A stretch of 64,000 nucleotides of DNA, taken from positions 558,001 through 622,000 of the forward strand of contig CAWFGJ010000013.1 in the NCBI GenBank assembly GCA_963815355.1. Direction: 5' to 3'. This document shows, one piece after another, positions 23,466 through 32,808 of this stretch; positions within the stretch are counted from its first letter, which is position 1; each line of letters opens with the position of its first letter. The translations under genes and the position numbers were made by a program. The DNA comes from JAPUEK01 sp963815355 (lineage in GTDB: Bacteria > Pseudomonadota > Alphaproteobacteria > Rhodobacterales > Rhodobacteraceae). The notes below the pieces were generated by a model that saw only the letters and a program-made list of their open reading frames with translations, did no database searches and had not been told where the DNA came from.

Positions 23466-25064
23466 TTACTTCGTGACCAACCAATAGGCGGCGCTGTCTG
23501 TCGCCCCGCCGGTATGGAAGTTGCTGACATTGGCGCGAAGGCCAGTCTGATAGCCAATCTGGAACATCAGGATGAACGGTGACGTTTCACGGTGTGTCGT
23601 CTGAATTTCTTCATACATCGTTTTGCGCGTGGCGCCGTCACGTTCCATTACTGCAGCTTCGGTCTTTGCGTGCAATTCGCCAGGATCATAGGCGTTGCGC
23701 CAAGCCAGACCACCGGTGGTGGCATCATCCGCGTTGTCGGCGTTCATCGAGAAGGCCGATGCGTTTGTATGCGGATCAGGATAGTCTGGGCCCCAGCTTT
23801 GCAAAGTAGCATCGTGCTGGCGAGCGCGGTAGCGCTTCAGCTGTTCCGCACCTTCGCCCACGTTCAGCTCTACCGTGATCCCGGCTTGACCAAAGGTGTT
23901 TTGGATCGACTGCGCCATTTCCATGCGGTCAGCGGCGTTACGCACATCGAGCACGATCTTTGGATTGGCAACACCAGATTCCGCGACCAGCGCCTTGGCC
24001 TTTTCGATGTCGAGCGAATAGGGCGTGTCCGACAATGCACCCAGATAGCCATTCGGCAAATAGGCCTGATGCACAACCATCGAACCTTTCAGGAACGTGT
24101 CGGCCATGCCTTGATAGTCGATCGCCCAGCGCATCGCATCAAGCAGCTTGGCGTTCTTATAGTTTTCATTCTTCTGGTTAAAAGACAGATAGAAGACCTG
24201 TCCGCCCACATCCGACTGAATAGAGATGTCCGCATTCCCCGCCATGCCCTCGATATCAACTGGGGTCAGTTCCCGCGCGATATCGATGTCACCTTTTTCA
24301 AGCTGAAGCCGCTCGGTGGCCGCTTCGGGCACGTGCCGCATGAAAACTTTTGCGATTGCCGGCGCGCCCCGCCAATGGGTCGGGTTCGCTTCCAGAACAT
24401 AGCCCTCATTGGGCTTGAAGGATTTCAGCGTATAGGCGCCGGTCCCGGCTGAGTTGTTCTTCAACCACTCATTGCCCATGTCACCCGCCACGTCGTGTGT
24501 GGAAACAACTTCCTTGTCCACGATCGAAGCGACGCCCGCCGTCAGGCAGTTATAAAGGAATGTCGGTGCATAGGCTTGATCGACCCTAAGCGTAACCGTG
24601 TCGCCGTCAGCAGAGATCATGCTGTCAACGTTTTCCGGCGTCCAACCAAACTGGGTAAGGATAAAGGCCGGGGACTTGTTAAGCTTGACCGCGCGCTGCA
24701 ACGAATAAGCGGCATCTTCTGCGCGAACTGGATTGCCGGACGAAAACGTAACGCCAGCCTTCATCTTGAACGACAGCGACAAGCCGTCGTCAGAGACTGT
24801 CCAGCTTTCGGCAAGGCCGGGTACCATTTCACCAGTCACCGGATCCAGTTCAATAAGACCATCATAGGTGTTGTTGATGACATCTAGGCCCGAGAACTCA
24901 TAGGCCTCACCGGGATCGAGGGAAACGATATCATCAATAGCGTCCGCAAGTACCAAAGTATCCGCGGGTGTTTCGGCAAAGAGAGCGGCGGGTGCGCTGC
25001 CAAGCATCAAAGCTGCGATTGCCACAGCACCTACGCGGCGGAGCGTCGGATCCATCTTCATCAT
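23466..25064 (-). CDS. Periplasmic peptide-binding protein (SBP family 5)
   Basis: 532 residues with a Sec signal peptide ending near ALFAETPAD (about residue 31). The SBP_bac_5 domain fills the rest: GEAYEFSGLDVINNTYDGLIE, a YSLQRAV stretch, and the family core YLSFNQKNENYKNAKLLDAMRWAIDY split over about residues 285-310. It binds peptides in the periplasm and delivers them to the permeases encoded downstream. GGGAG lies 8 bases before ATG 25064. It is the promoter-proximal gene of a five-gene transporter operon plus a dipeptidase. Confidence 0.93.
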   Translation of the reverse strand: MMKMDPTLRRVGAVAIAALMLGSAPAALFAETPADTLVLADAIDDIVSLDPGEAYEFSGLDVINNTYDGLIELDPVTGEMVPGLAESWTVSDDGLSLSFKMKAGVTFSSGNPVRAEDAAYSLQRAVKLNKSPAFILTQFGWTPENVDSMISADGDTVTLRVDQAYAPTFLYNCLTAGVASIVDKEVVSTHDVAGDMGNEWLKNNSAGTGAYTLKSFKPNEGYVLEANPTHWRGAPAIAKVFMRHVPEAATERLQLEKGDIDIARELTPVDIEGMAGNADISIQSDVGGQVFYLSFNQKNENYKNAKLLDAMRWAIDYQGMADTFLKGSMVVHQAYLPNGYLGALSDTPYSLDIEKAKALVAESGVANPKIVLDVRNAADRMEMAQSIQNTFGQAGITVELNVGEGAEQLKRYRARQHDATLQSWGPDYPDPHTNASAFSMNADNADDATTGGLAWRNAYDPGELHAKTEAAVMERDGATRKTMYEEIQTTHRETSPFILMFQIGYQTGLRANVSNFHTGGATDSAAYWLVTK

Positions 25065-25149
25065 GAACTCCCTGTTTTTTCATTGTGTTAGCGGGGGTCG
25101 GGGTGAGTCCCCGGCCATTCCTTGACCATTTGGCCAGTTTCTGATCAGC

Positions 25150-25177
25150 CTTGTCAACAACCACGCTCAGCTTGTCA
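25150..25177. promoter_or_regulatory. Direct repeat CTTGTCA spaced by two helical turns
   Basis: CTTGTCA occurs at 25150-25156 and again at 25171-25177, a 21-base offset. It lies in the 139-base region between the divergent binding-protein gene and the second dipeptidase. Repeats on one DNA face suggest a regulator site able to coordinate the two directions. No candidate regulator gene is adjacent. Confidence 0.3.
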
Positions 25178-25203
25178 GACATTCGAACGAAGGAAAGCGC
25201 GAA

Positions 25204-26238
25204 ATGACCGATCTGCGCATTTTTGATGGCCACAATGACCTGCTCTCGCAGCTTTGGGCCGCAAAGGATTTTCATGGCGACAGCTTTGTGGCTGGTAGGG
25301 ACGGACACCTTGATCTGGCCAAGTGCCGGACGGGTGGGCTTTCGGGTGGTTTCTTTGCGGTTTGGGCGGGTAATGATCCGGCTAACAGCCCGGACCCGAT
25401 GGCCATTCGGCGTGAGTTTGTTGCAATAGACCCAGCACGCGCGCGACGGGAAACCGAAGGCCAGATTGCACTCTTGCAAGCAATGACCCGCGCCCATCCA
25501 GAGGCGATCCGGCAATGTACCAACGCTGTGGAAATTGAAGCCGCGCAGGCCGCAGGGGCAATCGCCGCCGTGCTACACATTGAAGGCGCCGAAGGGATTG
25601 GGCCAGATCTATCGGAGCTGGGAATTTGGCATGCGGAGGGTTTGCGCTCGCTTGGGCCGGTCTGGTCGCGGCCCAATATCTTTGGACATGGCGTTCCGTT
25701 CGATCACCCAGCAAGCCCCGATACCGGGCCCGGATTAACCGATCTGGGAATGAACTTGGTCAAAGAATGCGGCCGTTTGGGAATTATGGTCGATTTGGCG
25801 CACCTGAACGAGGCTGGGTTCTGGGATGTCGCGAAGATCAGTGACCAGCCCTTGGTCGCCACCCATTCAAACGCTCATTCGGTGACACGCTGCACTCGCA
25901 ACCTGACGGATCGCCAGTTGGACGCAATGGCGGAGCGTGGTGGTTTGGTGGGTTTGAATTTCGGTTGCCAATTTCTGCGCCCCGACGGGATTAAGCGGGC
26001 GGACACACCGCTTGAGGACATGATCCGTCACCTCGATCATCTCCTCGCCCGGATGGGTGAACACGGGGTCGCATTGGGCTCAGATTTTGACGGGGCGTTG
26101 ATGCCAGATAGCCTACGTGACGCGGCAGGCCTGCCAAAGTTGGTCGCAGCAATGGAAGAGGCAGGCTATGGCGTGGCATTGATCCAGCGCATTCTGTGGG
26201 GAAACTGGCTCGACTTGATCCGACGCGTCATCCACTGA
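25204..26238 (+). CDS. Membrane dipeptidase, peptidase family M19 (copy 2)
   Basis: 344 residues, starting at an ATG preceded by AAGGAAAG. Motifs match copy 1: IFDGHNDLLSQL, VLHIEGAEGIG, VDLAHLNEAGF, VATHSNAHSV and LGSDFDGALMP. Both share SLGPVWSRPxxFGHGVPF, so they arose from one duplication. There is no signal peptide. It is transcribed divergently from the transporter operon, so its expression could be tied to the same control region. Having two copies may reflect different dipeptide (or D-amino-acid dipeptide) preferences. The 3' end overlaps the convergent hydrolase gene by 11 bases. Confidence 0.92.
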   Translation: MTDLRIFDGHNDLLSQLWAAKDFHGDSFVAGRDGHLDLAKCRTGGLSGGFFAVWAGNDPANSPDPMAIRREFVAIDPARARRETEGQIALLQAMTRAHPEAIRQCTNAVEIEAAQAAGAIAAVLHIEGAEGIGPDLSELGIWHAEGLRSLGPVWSRPNIFGHGVPFDHPASPDTGPGLTDLGMNLVKECGRLGIMVDLAHLNEAGFWDVAKISDQPLVATHSNAHSVTRCTRNLTDRQLDAMAERGGLVGLNFGCQFLRPDGIKRADTPLEDMIRHLDHLLARMGEHGVALGSDFDGALMPDSLRDAAGLPKLVAAMEEAGYGVALIQRILWGNWLDLIRRVIH

Positions 26239-27157
26239 TCCGGCATAAGTCTTCGGTCATGTTCCAAATCAGGCGACCAATCGCCGGAAATACCTGCGGA
26301 TATGTTTCGGCCACGCCTTGCCCTTGCGACATGACCACCGCAACAAGCGGCTTTCGCCCCGCAGAGGAAAATCGGATCATGTCATGCTTGAACCAGCTGG
26401 CATTGGCATCTCCGGTCCAAAGATTGTGACCCGCTTTTGACCAAATCTCGGCCCCTTCGGGCAGCGCGCCGCCAAGATATTCACACAGTTGATAGTTTGG
26501 ATTGGCCGCGTCTTGATGGCTGGGGTCTCGTCGCAAGATCGCTTGGGCACGATGTCGCAGCGGGGCGGCGATGGGAAGGTTTCCGGAAAACAATTCCCAC
26601 ATGAGGCGCGCAGACGCGAGCGGGGTCAGCGCATTGAGATTTTCACCGTTCACCCCGGCGAACTGCGCTTCACGGCCATAGCGCGTATCGTCCATCAGCT
26701 TTTGTACCAAGTTGCAGGTTGCAAACTCTGGCCAGCCCAGTGTCGTGAAATAGCTATTCAGTCTTCCGCGCTTGATCGTCCAATCCATGTATTCCGCGCC
26801 AGACAGCAACGTGTCGCCGGTGGTGTTGGTCAAGAGGTCGATGACATAGTTGGTCGCCGTATTGGACGACCAAAGGATCATGTCGCGCAACGCGCGGTCC
26901 AACTCGGCATGTGGGTTCAGACGACCGGTGTCCAAAGCGTCTAGCGCATGAACAAGGTGAAACACCTTGACCAGTGAGCAAGGGTAGCATCGCCAATCGC
27001 CTCGATACGCAAACCCTTGGGGGCCAGGTGCGCCATCTGAAACCAGCACTAGCCCAAAAGTGCCCGCACCAAGCCCAGTATCGGCGTGCTGGCTGAAGAT
27101 TGCTTCAGTTATTGCCGCACCGGCTTTCGCCCACTCCTGTGTCTCGGTAAAAAACAT
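26228..27157 (-). CDS. Serine hydrolase, class A beta-lactamase-like
   Basis: 309 residues. Features of the penicillin-recognising fold are the SxxK motif in CYPCSLVKVFHLV (about residue 64), SSN in MILWSSNTATNYVID (the SDN equivalent, about 112), and KAGHN near residue 258 in the place of KTG. No signal peptide is apparent, and the three motifs deviate from true resistance enzymes, so antibiotic hydrolysis is doubtful. A cytoplasmic peptidase, amidase or esterase role is more likely given the dipeptide uptake genes beside it. Tail overlap with the dipeptidase is 11 bases. Confidence 0.8.
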   Translation of the reverse strand: MFFTETQEWAKAGAAITEAIFSQHADTGLGAGTFGLVLVSDGAPGPQGFAYRGDWRCYPCSLVKVFHLVHALDALDTGRLNPHAELDRALRDMILWSSNTATNYVIDLLTNTTGDTLLSGAEYMDWTIKRGRLNSYFTTLGWPEFATCNLVQKLMDDTRYGREAQFAGVNGENLNALTPLASARLMWELFSGNLPIAAPLRHRAQAILRRDPSHQDAANPNYQLCEYLGGALPEGAEIWSKAGHNLWTGDANASWFKHDMIRFSSAGRKPLVAVVMSQGQGVAETYPQVFPAIGRLIWNMTEDLCRISG

Positions 27158-27215
27158 GCGGCACCTCCGTCAAAATCCTAGCCCGATGGGATGAAGCACG
27201 CCAGAGGGACCGATT

Positions 27216-28718
27216 TCAATTCATCGGCGCGCCACCCTCAGCCTTACGGCGCGCGACATAATCGGCAAGCGCCTCTGCAACAGACGGATCCAGCGAGGGG
27301 GCCACATGCTCGGCCAACAACTGCTTCCATATCGCATTGGCGCGTTGTGGTGCCTCAACTGCGCCGCGTTCCTGCCAGTTCGGGTAGTTATCCCAATTTG
27401 ATACCATCGGCGTATGAAACGCTTTCTCATATCGTGCCATCGTGTGCGCAGTGCCGAAGAAATGCCCACCTGGCCCGGCTTCGGTGATGGCATCCAAAGC
27501 GAGGCTCTCGGGGTCAGCCGCTATCGGCTCCAAATAGGCTTGCATCATTTGGAGCATTTCGGCGTCTAAAATCAGCTTTTCAAAACTGGCCGTCAGCCCG
27601 CCATGCATCCAACCCGCGGCATGTTCTACAAGGTTGGCACCACCCATGATTGCGCCCCATAATGCCATTTGCGATTCGTAAGCTGCCTGTGCGTCGACGG
27701 CGTTTGCTGCGGTGACATTTGACGACCGAAACGGCACGCCAATATGGCGCGCCAACTGCCCAGAAGCTTGCGCGGCTTTGGCATACTCCGGCGTCCCGAA
27801 AGCGGGGGCACCAGACCGCATATCAACATTGGACGTAAATCCGCCGTACATCACCGGAACACCGGGCTGAACGATTTGGGTCAGAATGATCCCGGCCATT
27901 GCCTCAGCGTGTTGAAGAACGAGCGCCCCTGCGAGAGTGACCGGGGCCATCGCTCCCGACAAAGTAAAGGGGGTTATCACGTTGACCTGTCCGTGGCGCG
28001 CCATGGCGATCAAGCCCTCGGCCATTGGAATATCCAATTGAAGTGGGGAATTGGTGTTAATGATCCCCATCAGCGTACATGGTAGCGTTTCTGGTGTCTT
28101 CCCCAACATCAGCGCCGCCATCTCGATGCCGTCCATCGTGCGGGCATGACCGAGGGTCTGGGTCTGCCAGCTTTTGTCCAGCTGTGTGATCTGCGCGAGA
28201 TAGATATCCAAATGCCGGGTATTTGCAGGCAGATCCAAGGGCTCAAACGGGCCACCACCTTCTTGATGAAGCACGTTAAGAGATTGCACCAGCTTTAGAA
28301 AATCGCACATTTCGGAAAAGGTGCCATCGCGGCGCCCGCGGTCAATGTCCATGACGTAGGCAGGGCCGCCCACGGAGGAAAAGATCATGTTGTTTCCCCC
28401 CACGCGTAGGTTTCGTAGGGGGTTTCGGGCACAGAGTGTAAAGACCTTGGGCACTGTGGAAAGGTGATCGGCCACAAGTGCTGGATCAAAATGCACCATC
28501 CCATCGTGCACCTGCGCGCCCGCCGCCGCGTAAAGGGCGCGGGCCTCTCCGGACAAAACGCGCATCCCCGTTTCAGCAAGGACGCGCAATGCGGCCTCGT
28601 GGATAGCTGCGACCTGATCAGCCGAGATCACTTCAATGGGCGAATAGCCAAGTGGCACCTGACCAAACGCGCGCTGGTGCAGGCTGGTGCTATCTCGTGG
28701 CGCGCGGCGTTGTCTCAT
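27216..28718 (-). CDS. Trimethylamine methyltransferase (MttB) family protein, non-pyrrolysine
   Basis: 500 residues of the MttB/MtgB superfamily, which moves methyl groups from quaternary or tertiary amines to a corrinoid protein. Typical stretches are LCARNPLRNLRVGG, QPGVPVMYGGFTSNVDMRS, GGANLVEHAAGWMHGG and AGPGGHFFGTAHTMARYE. The frame is continuous with no in-frame amber codon, so it belongs to the pyrrolysine-free majority that includes glycine-betaine methyltransferase. It overlaps the upstream flavoprotein gene by 4 bases (28715-28718), so the two act together. No corrinoid protein or corrinoid methyltransferase gene is in the window. The methyl donor could be a betaine-like compound. 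Confidence 0.88.
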   Translation of the reverse strand: MRQRRAPRDSTSLHQRAFGQVPLGYSPIEVISADQVAAIHEAALRVLAETGMRVLSGEARALYAAAGAQVHDGMVHFDPALVADHLSTVPKVFTLCARNPLRNLRVGGNNMIFSSVGGPAYVMDIDRGRRDGTFSEMCDFLKLVQSLNVLHQEGGGPFEPLDLPANTRHLDIYLAQITQLDKSWQTQTLGHARTMDGIEMAALMLGKTPETLPCTLMGIINTNSPLQLDIPMAEGLIAMARHGQVNVITPFTLSGAMAPVTLAGALVLQHAEAMAGIILTQIVQPGVPVMYGGFTSNVDMRSGAPAFGTPEYAKAAQASGQLARHIGVPFRSSNVTAANAVDAQAAYESQMALWGAIMGGANLVEHAAGWMHGGLTASFEKLILDAEMLQMMQAYLEPIAADPESLALDAITEAGPGGHFFGTAHTMARYEKAFHTPMVSNWDNYPNWQERGAVEAPQRANAIWKQLLAEHVAPSLDPSVAEALADYVARRKAEGGAPMN

Positions 28719-30733
28719 GGCTGGCTCCTATGTGGGGGCAATTCGCGGCGCGGTGGCAAATCCACTTCGCCCAAGAGCCGGGCATAGCGATGTGCAGAGT
28801 AAATCGCGTCGGCAAGCGATGACGGCGACAGGCAATCTCCGACCAAAACCAGCCCCGGCATATCGCCCAGGTCGCGAAACAACTGATCTTCTGGCAGGCG
28901 CCCTGTACACAAGATGAGTGTCGCGCAAGGGATTTCGCGTGCCGACCCGGTGTAAGCGCAAGACAGACGTGCAGTCTCCTCCCCTTGCCCGCTCAACAGG
29001 TGAGCCAAGTGGAGCTTTACGCCAAGTGTCATCAGGCGGGTCTGCACAAAGCTTTGCTCATCGGTATAAGCCGTCCAGTAAGAAGCAGTGGCATGCGGGC
29101 TCACCAATGCAACGTCATGCCCGGCAAGGCGAAGTTTTTCCGCCAGCGCGCCGCCCATAAAGTAGTGCTCATCGTCATAGATCACGACTGGGCCACTGAC
29201 CGTGGCCCCCGCGAAAATGTCGTCGGGCGTCAGAGCGCGCGGCAGATCTTGCCTCACCATGCCCAAGACGCCAACACCATCGCGGCGCCATTTTGACCCT
29301 GTTGCAAGCACCACGTGATCGGCACCAAAATCGCAGATATCTGCCGACGACATACGGCTTTCACGAAAAATCTGCACATTTGGTAGCTTGGACAGCATCG
29401 TGGTGCGCCAGTCGCGCAAGCGCATCCAAGTGGAAAGGCCGGGCAATGTCGCCTCACGCAGCACGCGACCGCCAAGATCGCGCGTGGCTTCCGCAAGCGA
29501 CACGTCCAAGCCTCGTCGCCCGAGCGTCAAGGCCGCTTCCAATCCGGCAGGGCCAGCACCAATGACCAGCACTGTTTCGCGAATGGGATAGGGAGCAATG
29601 CGTTCTGGATGCCAGCCGCGCCGCCATTCTTCGCCCATTGTGGGATTTTGAGTACAGCGAAGGCCCACTGCCTCATTATTCGCCGCGCGACAGATGTTGC
29701 AGCCGATGCATTCGCGTATTTCATCAACCCGTCCCAGCCGAATTTTTTCCGGTAAGAACGGATCGGCAATTGACGGACGCGCCGCGCCGATAAAGTCCTG
29801 CAGGCCACTCCTGATACGTTGTGCCATTGCGTCAGGTGATGTGAACCTCCCGACAGAAACCACAGGTTTGGTGGTCACGCCTTTAACGAAACGGATATAT
29901 TCTTCTTGAAATCCCTCGACCGAAAACCGAGCGGACTTGCTGTCGTTGCCCAATGCTCCCGCCACATTCACATCCCAAAGATCGGGAATCTCGGCGAGCA
30001 ATTCCACAACTTCCCGCCCTTCGGCCTCAGAGGTAATGCCTTGCGGGCCATGCAGTTCGTCCACCGCAAGACGGATCGCCACAGCACAACTTTCCCCGAT
30101 CGCATCGCGCGTGTCCTCCAGCATTTCACGCAAAAGGCGGCTGCGGTTTTCGATTGAGCCACCGTAGGCATCGCCGCGGTCATTGGTACGACGCGACAGA
30201 AACTGAAACGGCAAATAGTCATGACCTGCATAGACATAGATTATATCAAACCCTGCCAACTTTGCCCGCCGCGCAGCGTCGCGTTGCCAGCCACGAAACG
30301 CCGCCATATCGGCACGATCCATTGCCCGCGCAGTGGTCGGCAGGTGGAACATGGCGGGTTGCACATTTGGAGCAATACCGGGCACGCGGCTCATCCGGTT
30401 TGAGGCGTGCGCGCCTCCATGCCAAAGTTCGATCCCTGCCAAGGCCCCATGCGCGTGGATCGCCTCAGCGGTGACCGAAAGAGCGGCCACATCAGCGTCA
30501 TCCCAAAGTGTCAGGAATGCGTGGGGGCTGTCGTCAGAAGTTGGATGGATGGAGCAATATTCCGTACAGACGACTCCCCACCCGCCCTCAGCCTTGATGC
30601 CCCGCAACGCAGCTCCGGACTGAGGTCGCTGCCAACCGAACCCCGTCGCGTGTGGCGTCTGATAAAAGCGGTTTGGTGCAGTAAGAGGCCCTATCCGGAC
30701 TGGATCAAACAGAATGGCGTGGCTTGCATCCAT
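28715..30733 (-). CDS. NADH:flavin oxidoreductase, trimethylamine/dimethylglycine dehydrogenase-like
   Basis: 672 residues from ATG 30733. The first about 360 residues form an old-yellow-enzyme FMN barrel (VRIGPLTAPNRFYQTPHATG). The four-cysteine [4Fe-4S] cluster follows in CIGCNICRAANNEAVGLRC. The C-terminal half is an FAD/NAD(P) domain starting VLVIGAGPAGLEAALTLGRR. This is the layout of trimethylamine dehydrogenase, DgcA-type dimethylglycine demethylase and 2,4-dienoyl-CoA reductase. Translationally coupled to an MttB-family gene, demethylation of an N-methylated amine or betaine is the best reading. It diverges from the CocE operon across a 62-base region. Confidence 0.87.
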   Translation of the reverse strand: MDASHAILFDPVRIGPLTAPNRFYQTPHATGFGWQRPQSGAALRGIKAEGGWGVVCTEYCSIHPTSDDSPHAFLTLWDDADVAALSVTAEAIHAHGALAGIELWHGGAHASNRMSRVPGIAPNVQPAMFHLPTTARAMDRADMAAFRGWQRDAARRAKLAGFDIIYVYAGHDYLPFQFLSRRTNDRGDAYGGSIENRSRLLREMLEDTRDAIGESCAVAIRLAVDELHGPQGITSEAEGREVVELLAEIPDLWDVNVAGALGNDSKSARFSVEGFQEEYIRFVKGVTTKPVVSVGRFTSPDAMAQRIRSGLQDFIGAARPSIADPFLPEKIRLGRVDEIRECIGCNICRAANNEAVGLRCTQNPTMGEEWRRGWHPERIAPYPIRETVLVIGAGPAGLEAALTLGRRGLDVSLAEATRDLGGRVLREATLPGLSTWMRLRDWRTTMLSKLPNVQIFRESRMSSADICDFGADHVVLATGSKWRRDGVGVLGMVRQDLPRALTPDDIFAGATVSGPVVIYDDEHYFMGGALAEKLRLAGHDVALVSPHATASYWTAYTDEQSFVQTRLMTLGVKLHLAHLLSGQGEETARLSCAYTGSAREIPCATLILCTGRLPEDQLFRDLGDMPGLVLVGDCLSPSSLADAIYSAHRYARLLGEVDLPPRRELPPHRSQP

Positions 30734-30773
30734 GGGTTCTCTCCTTGCTTTTGAAGTAGCCCTTATTGTATGT

Positions 30774-30784
30774 TTGTTCAACAA
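30774..30784. promoter_or_regulatory. Small palindrome in the MttB/CocE divergent promoter region
   Basis: TTGTT-C-AACAA (30774-30784) is a perfect short palindrome in the 62-base gap between the divergent flavoprotein and CocE genes. On the minus strand a TACAAT -10-like hexamer lies beside it. It may be bound by the TetR protein encoded two genes downstream at 32801. The site is short, so confidence is low. Confidence 0.3.
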
Positions 30785-30795
30785 GGATTTTTGAT

Positions 30796-32808
30796 ATGCC
30801 TCACGATGCGCCAATTGTTGACAATTTCCCCCACGCAGTGCGGGTTGTGGAAAATATTTTCATTCCGATGGCGGATGGCACCCGGCTTGCTGCGAAGCTC
30901 TGGCTACCCGAGGGAGTCGGGCCTGTTCCCGCAATTCTTGAATACTTGCCCTATCGCAAGCGTGACGGAACCCGTTCAAGGGACAACGCGGTGCACGCCT
31001 ATTTGGCCGGGCATGGATACGCCTGCATCCGGCTAGACATCCGTGGAACCGGTGACAGCGAGGGCATCATCACCGACGAATACACCCCGCAGGAGCAATT
31101 GGACGGCGTGGCAGCGATTGGATGGATCGCGGCACAAGACTGGTGTGACGGTCAGGTCAGCATGATTGGAATTAGCTGGGGCGGATTTAACGGCCTACAA
31201 ATAGCAGCCTTGCAACCTGCGGCATTGAAGACAGTGATCTCAGTGGGTTCAACGGATGACCGCTACGCGACGGACGTCCATTGGATTGGCGGTTGCCTGT
31301 CCAAAGACAATTTTGATTGGTCAGGCACCATGATGGCTCAAAATGATTTGCCCCCTGATCCCGCATTGATGGGGCAGGGCTGGCGAGAGGAATGGCATGC
31401 CAGATGTTCTGCCAACGTCCCTTGGGCGCTGGAATGGATGCGTCATCAAAGGCGGGACGACTATTGGAAACAGGGTTCAGTTTGTGAGGACTTCAGCAAA
31501 ATCCAAGTCCCCGTTTATGCTGTATCCGGCTGGGCGGACAACTATTCTGAAAGCATTCCAAGGCTCTTGGCGGGCCTTTCGGGGCCGAGACTGGGGCTCA
31601 TCGGGCCCTGGGCGCATAGCTTTCCACAGGACGTAACCGTCGGCCCAGCGATCGGTTGGCTGCAAGAAGTTCGGCGCTGGTGCGATTATTGGATGCAGGG
31701 ATCCGACACTGGAATTATGCAAGAACCCATGCTCCGCGTCTGGATGCAGGAGGGGGTGCCGCCCGCAACTTGCTATCGGGAACGGCCGGGGCGTTGGGTC
31801 GGCGAGCCGATTTGGCCATCGCCCAGAATCTCAGAACAAGTGCTTCGCCTTGGATCAGGTCTAACAGGGCCAGAGGGTGAAATCTCACTCGCCTCGCCTT
31901 TATGGGTCGGATTGGATGCAGGCGAAATTGGCCGCTACGGGGACGACGCAGATTGGCCGGGCGACCAACGAATTGATGATACGGGCTCTTTTGTCTGGAC
32001 CTCGCAGACCCTGGAAGAGCGTGTTGAAATTCTGGGTGCTGTGACTTTGCGCTTACGGATCAGCAGCGACAAACCAAATGCTTTACTTGCGGTCCGGCTG
32101 AATGATGTCGCGCCCGATGGCACCTCAACGCGCGTTACGCTTGGCCTGCTGAACCTGACGCACCGGAACAGCCATGAGCATCCCGAGCCGATGCCAGTTG
32201 GGGACTGGGTCGATATTGTAATAGAGCTCGATGATATCGCTCACTCTTTCGCGCCTGGCCAAAAGATCGCGGTTTCGGTTTCGACTAGCTATTGGCCGAT
32301 TGCTTGGCCGTCACCCGAAACAGCGACTCTGCGGTTTGACACCAGCGCCTTGGCTCTTAGCTTGCCTGCACGACCCCTACGGGCTGAAGACTCGCAGTTG
32401 CGGCCCTTCGATCTGCCGGAAGCGGCCGCAAACTGTCCGGCAATCTGGCATCCGATGGCTTCGGCTCCGCGTCGTCGCGTTACCCGCGATTTACTGACAG
32501 GCCGTGCTGTCGTCCATTTTCCGCGCTGGACTTATGATTGTGAAATGACCGACATAGACCAGCGCGTCACCTCAACCGGGGTTGCGCGCCATGAAATCAC
32601 GATTGGCGACCCGTTGTCGGCCGAAATGTTCACCGAGTATCATGTGACGCTTGCCCGCGCTGATGGGGTTTTTGGTCACAAAAGCAAGGGTCGCCTGCAC
32701 TGCGATGCCACCCATTTCCATATAGAAGTGGACTTGGAGATCAGCGAGAATGGCAACATCTTCTTCCAACGCCAGTGGCGCGAAAGCATACCGCGAGATC
32801 ATGTCTGA
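30796..32808 (+). CDS. CocE/NonD family hydrolase (X-Pro dipeptidyl-peptidase-like)
   Basis: 670 residues from ATG 30796. The alpha/beta-hydrolase part has the nucleophile in MIGISWGGFNGLQ (about residue 135), the aspartate in VSGWADNYSES and the histidine in GPWAHSFPQD. The C-terminal about 250 residues form the jelly-roll X-Pro-peptidase domain (RLRISSDKPNALLAVRLNDV). The family includes cocaine esterase, acyl esterases and Xaa-Pro dipeptidyl peptidases. It has no signal peptide. Its last 8 bases overlap the TetR gene, heading a five-gene chain. Substrate unknown; an ester or amide of an amine compound would fit. Confidence 0.87.
   Translation: MPHDAPIVDNFPHAVRVVENIFIPMADGTRLAAKLWLPEGVGPVPAILEYLPYRKRDGTRSRDNAVHAYLAGHGYACIRLDIRGTGDSEGIITDEYTPQEQLDGVAAIGWIAAQDWCDGQVSMIGISWGGFNGLQIAALQPAALKTVISVGSTDDRYATDVHWIGGCLSKDNFDWSGTMMAQNDLPPDPALMGQGWREEWHARCSANVPWALEWMRHQRRDDYWKQGSVCEDFSKIQVPVYAVSGWADNYSESIPRLLAGLSGPRLGLIGPWAHSFPQDVTVGPAIGWLQEVRRWCDYWMQGSDTGIMQEPMLRVWMQEGVPPATCYRERPGRWVGEPIWPSPRISEQVLRLGSGLTGPEGEISLASPLWVGLDAGEIGRYGDDADWPGDQRIDDTGSFVWTSQTLEERVEILGAVTLRLRISSDKPNALLAVRLNDVAPDGTSTRVTLGLLNLTHRNSHEHPEPMPVGDWVDIVIELDDIAHSFAPGQKIAVSVSTSYWPIAWPSPETATLRFDTSALALSLPARPLRAEDSQLRPFDLPEAAANCPAIWHPMASAPRRRVTRDLLTGRAVVHFPRWTYDCEMTDIDQRVTSTGVARHEITIGDPLSAEMFTEYHVTLARADGVFGHKSKGRLHCDATHFHIEVDLEISENGNIFFQRQWRESIPRDHV

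Noticed and set aside
26228..27157. Antibiotic resistance beta-lactamase
   Set aside because: The motifs are degenerate (SSN, KAGHN), there is no signal peptide, and the context is peptide use.
27216..28718. Pyrrolysine in the MttB-family protein
   Set aside because: The frame is continuous with no in-frame TAG, so it is the non-pyrrolysine type.
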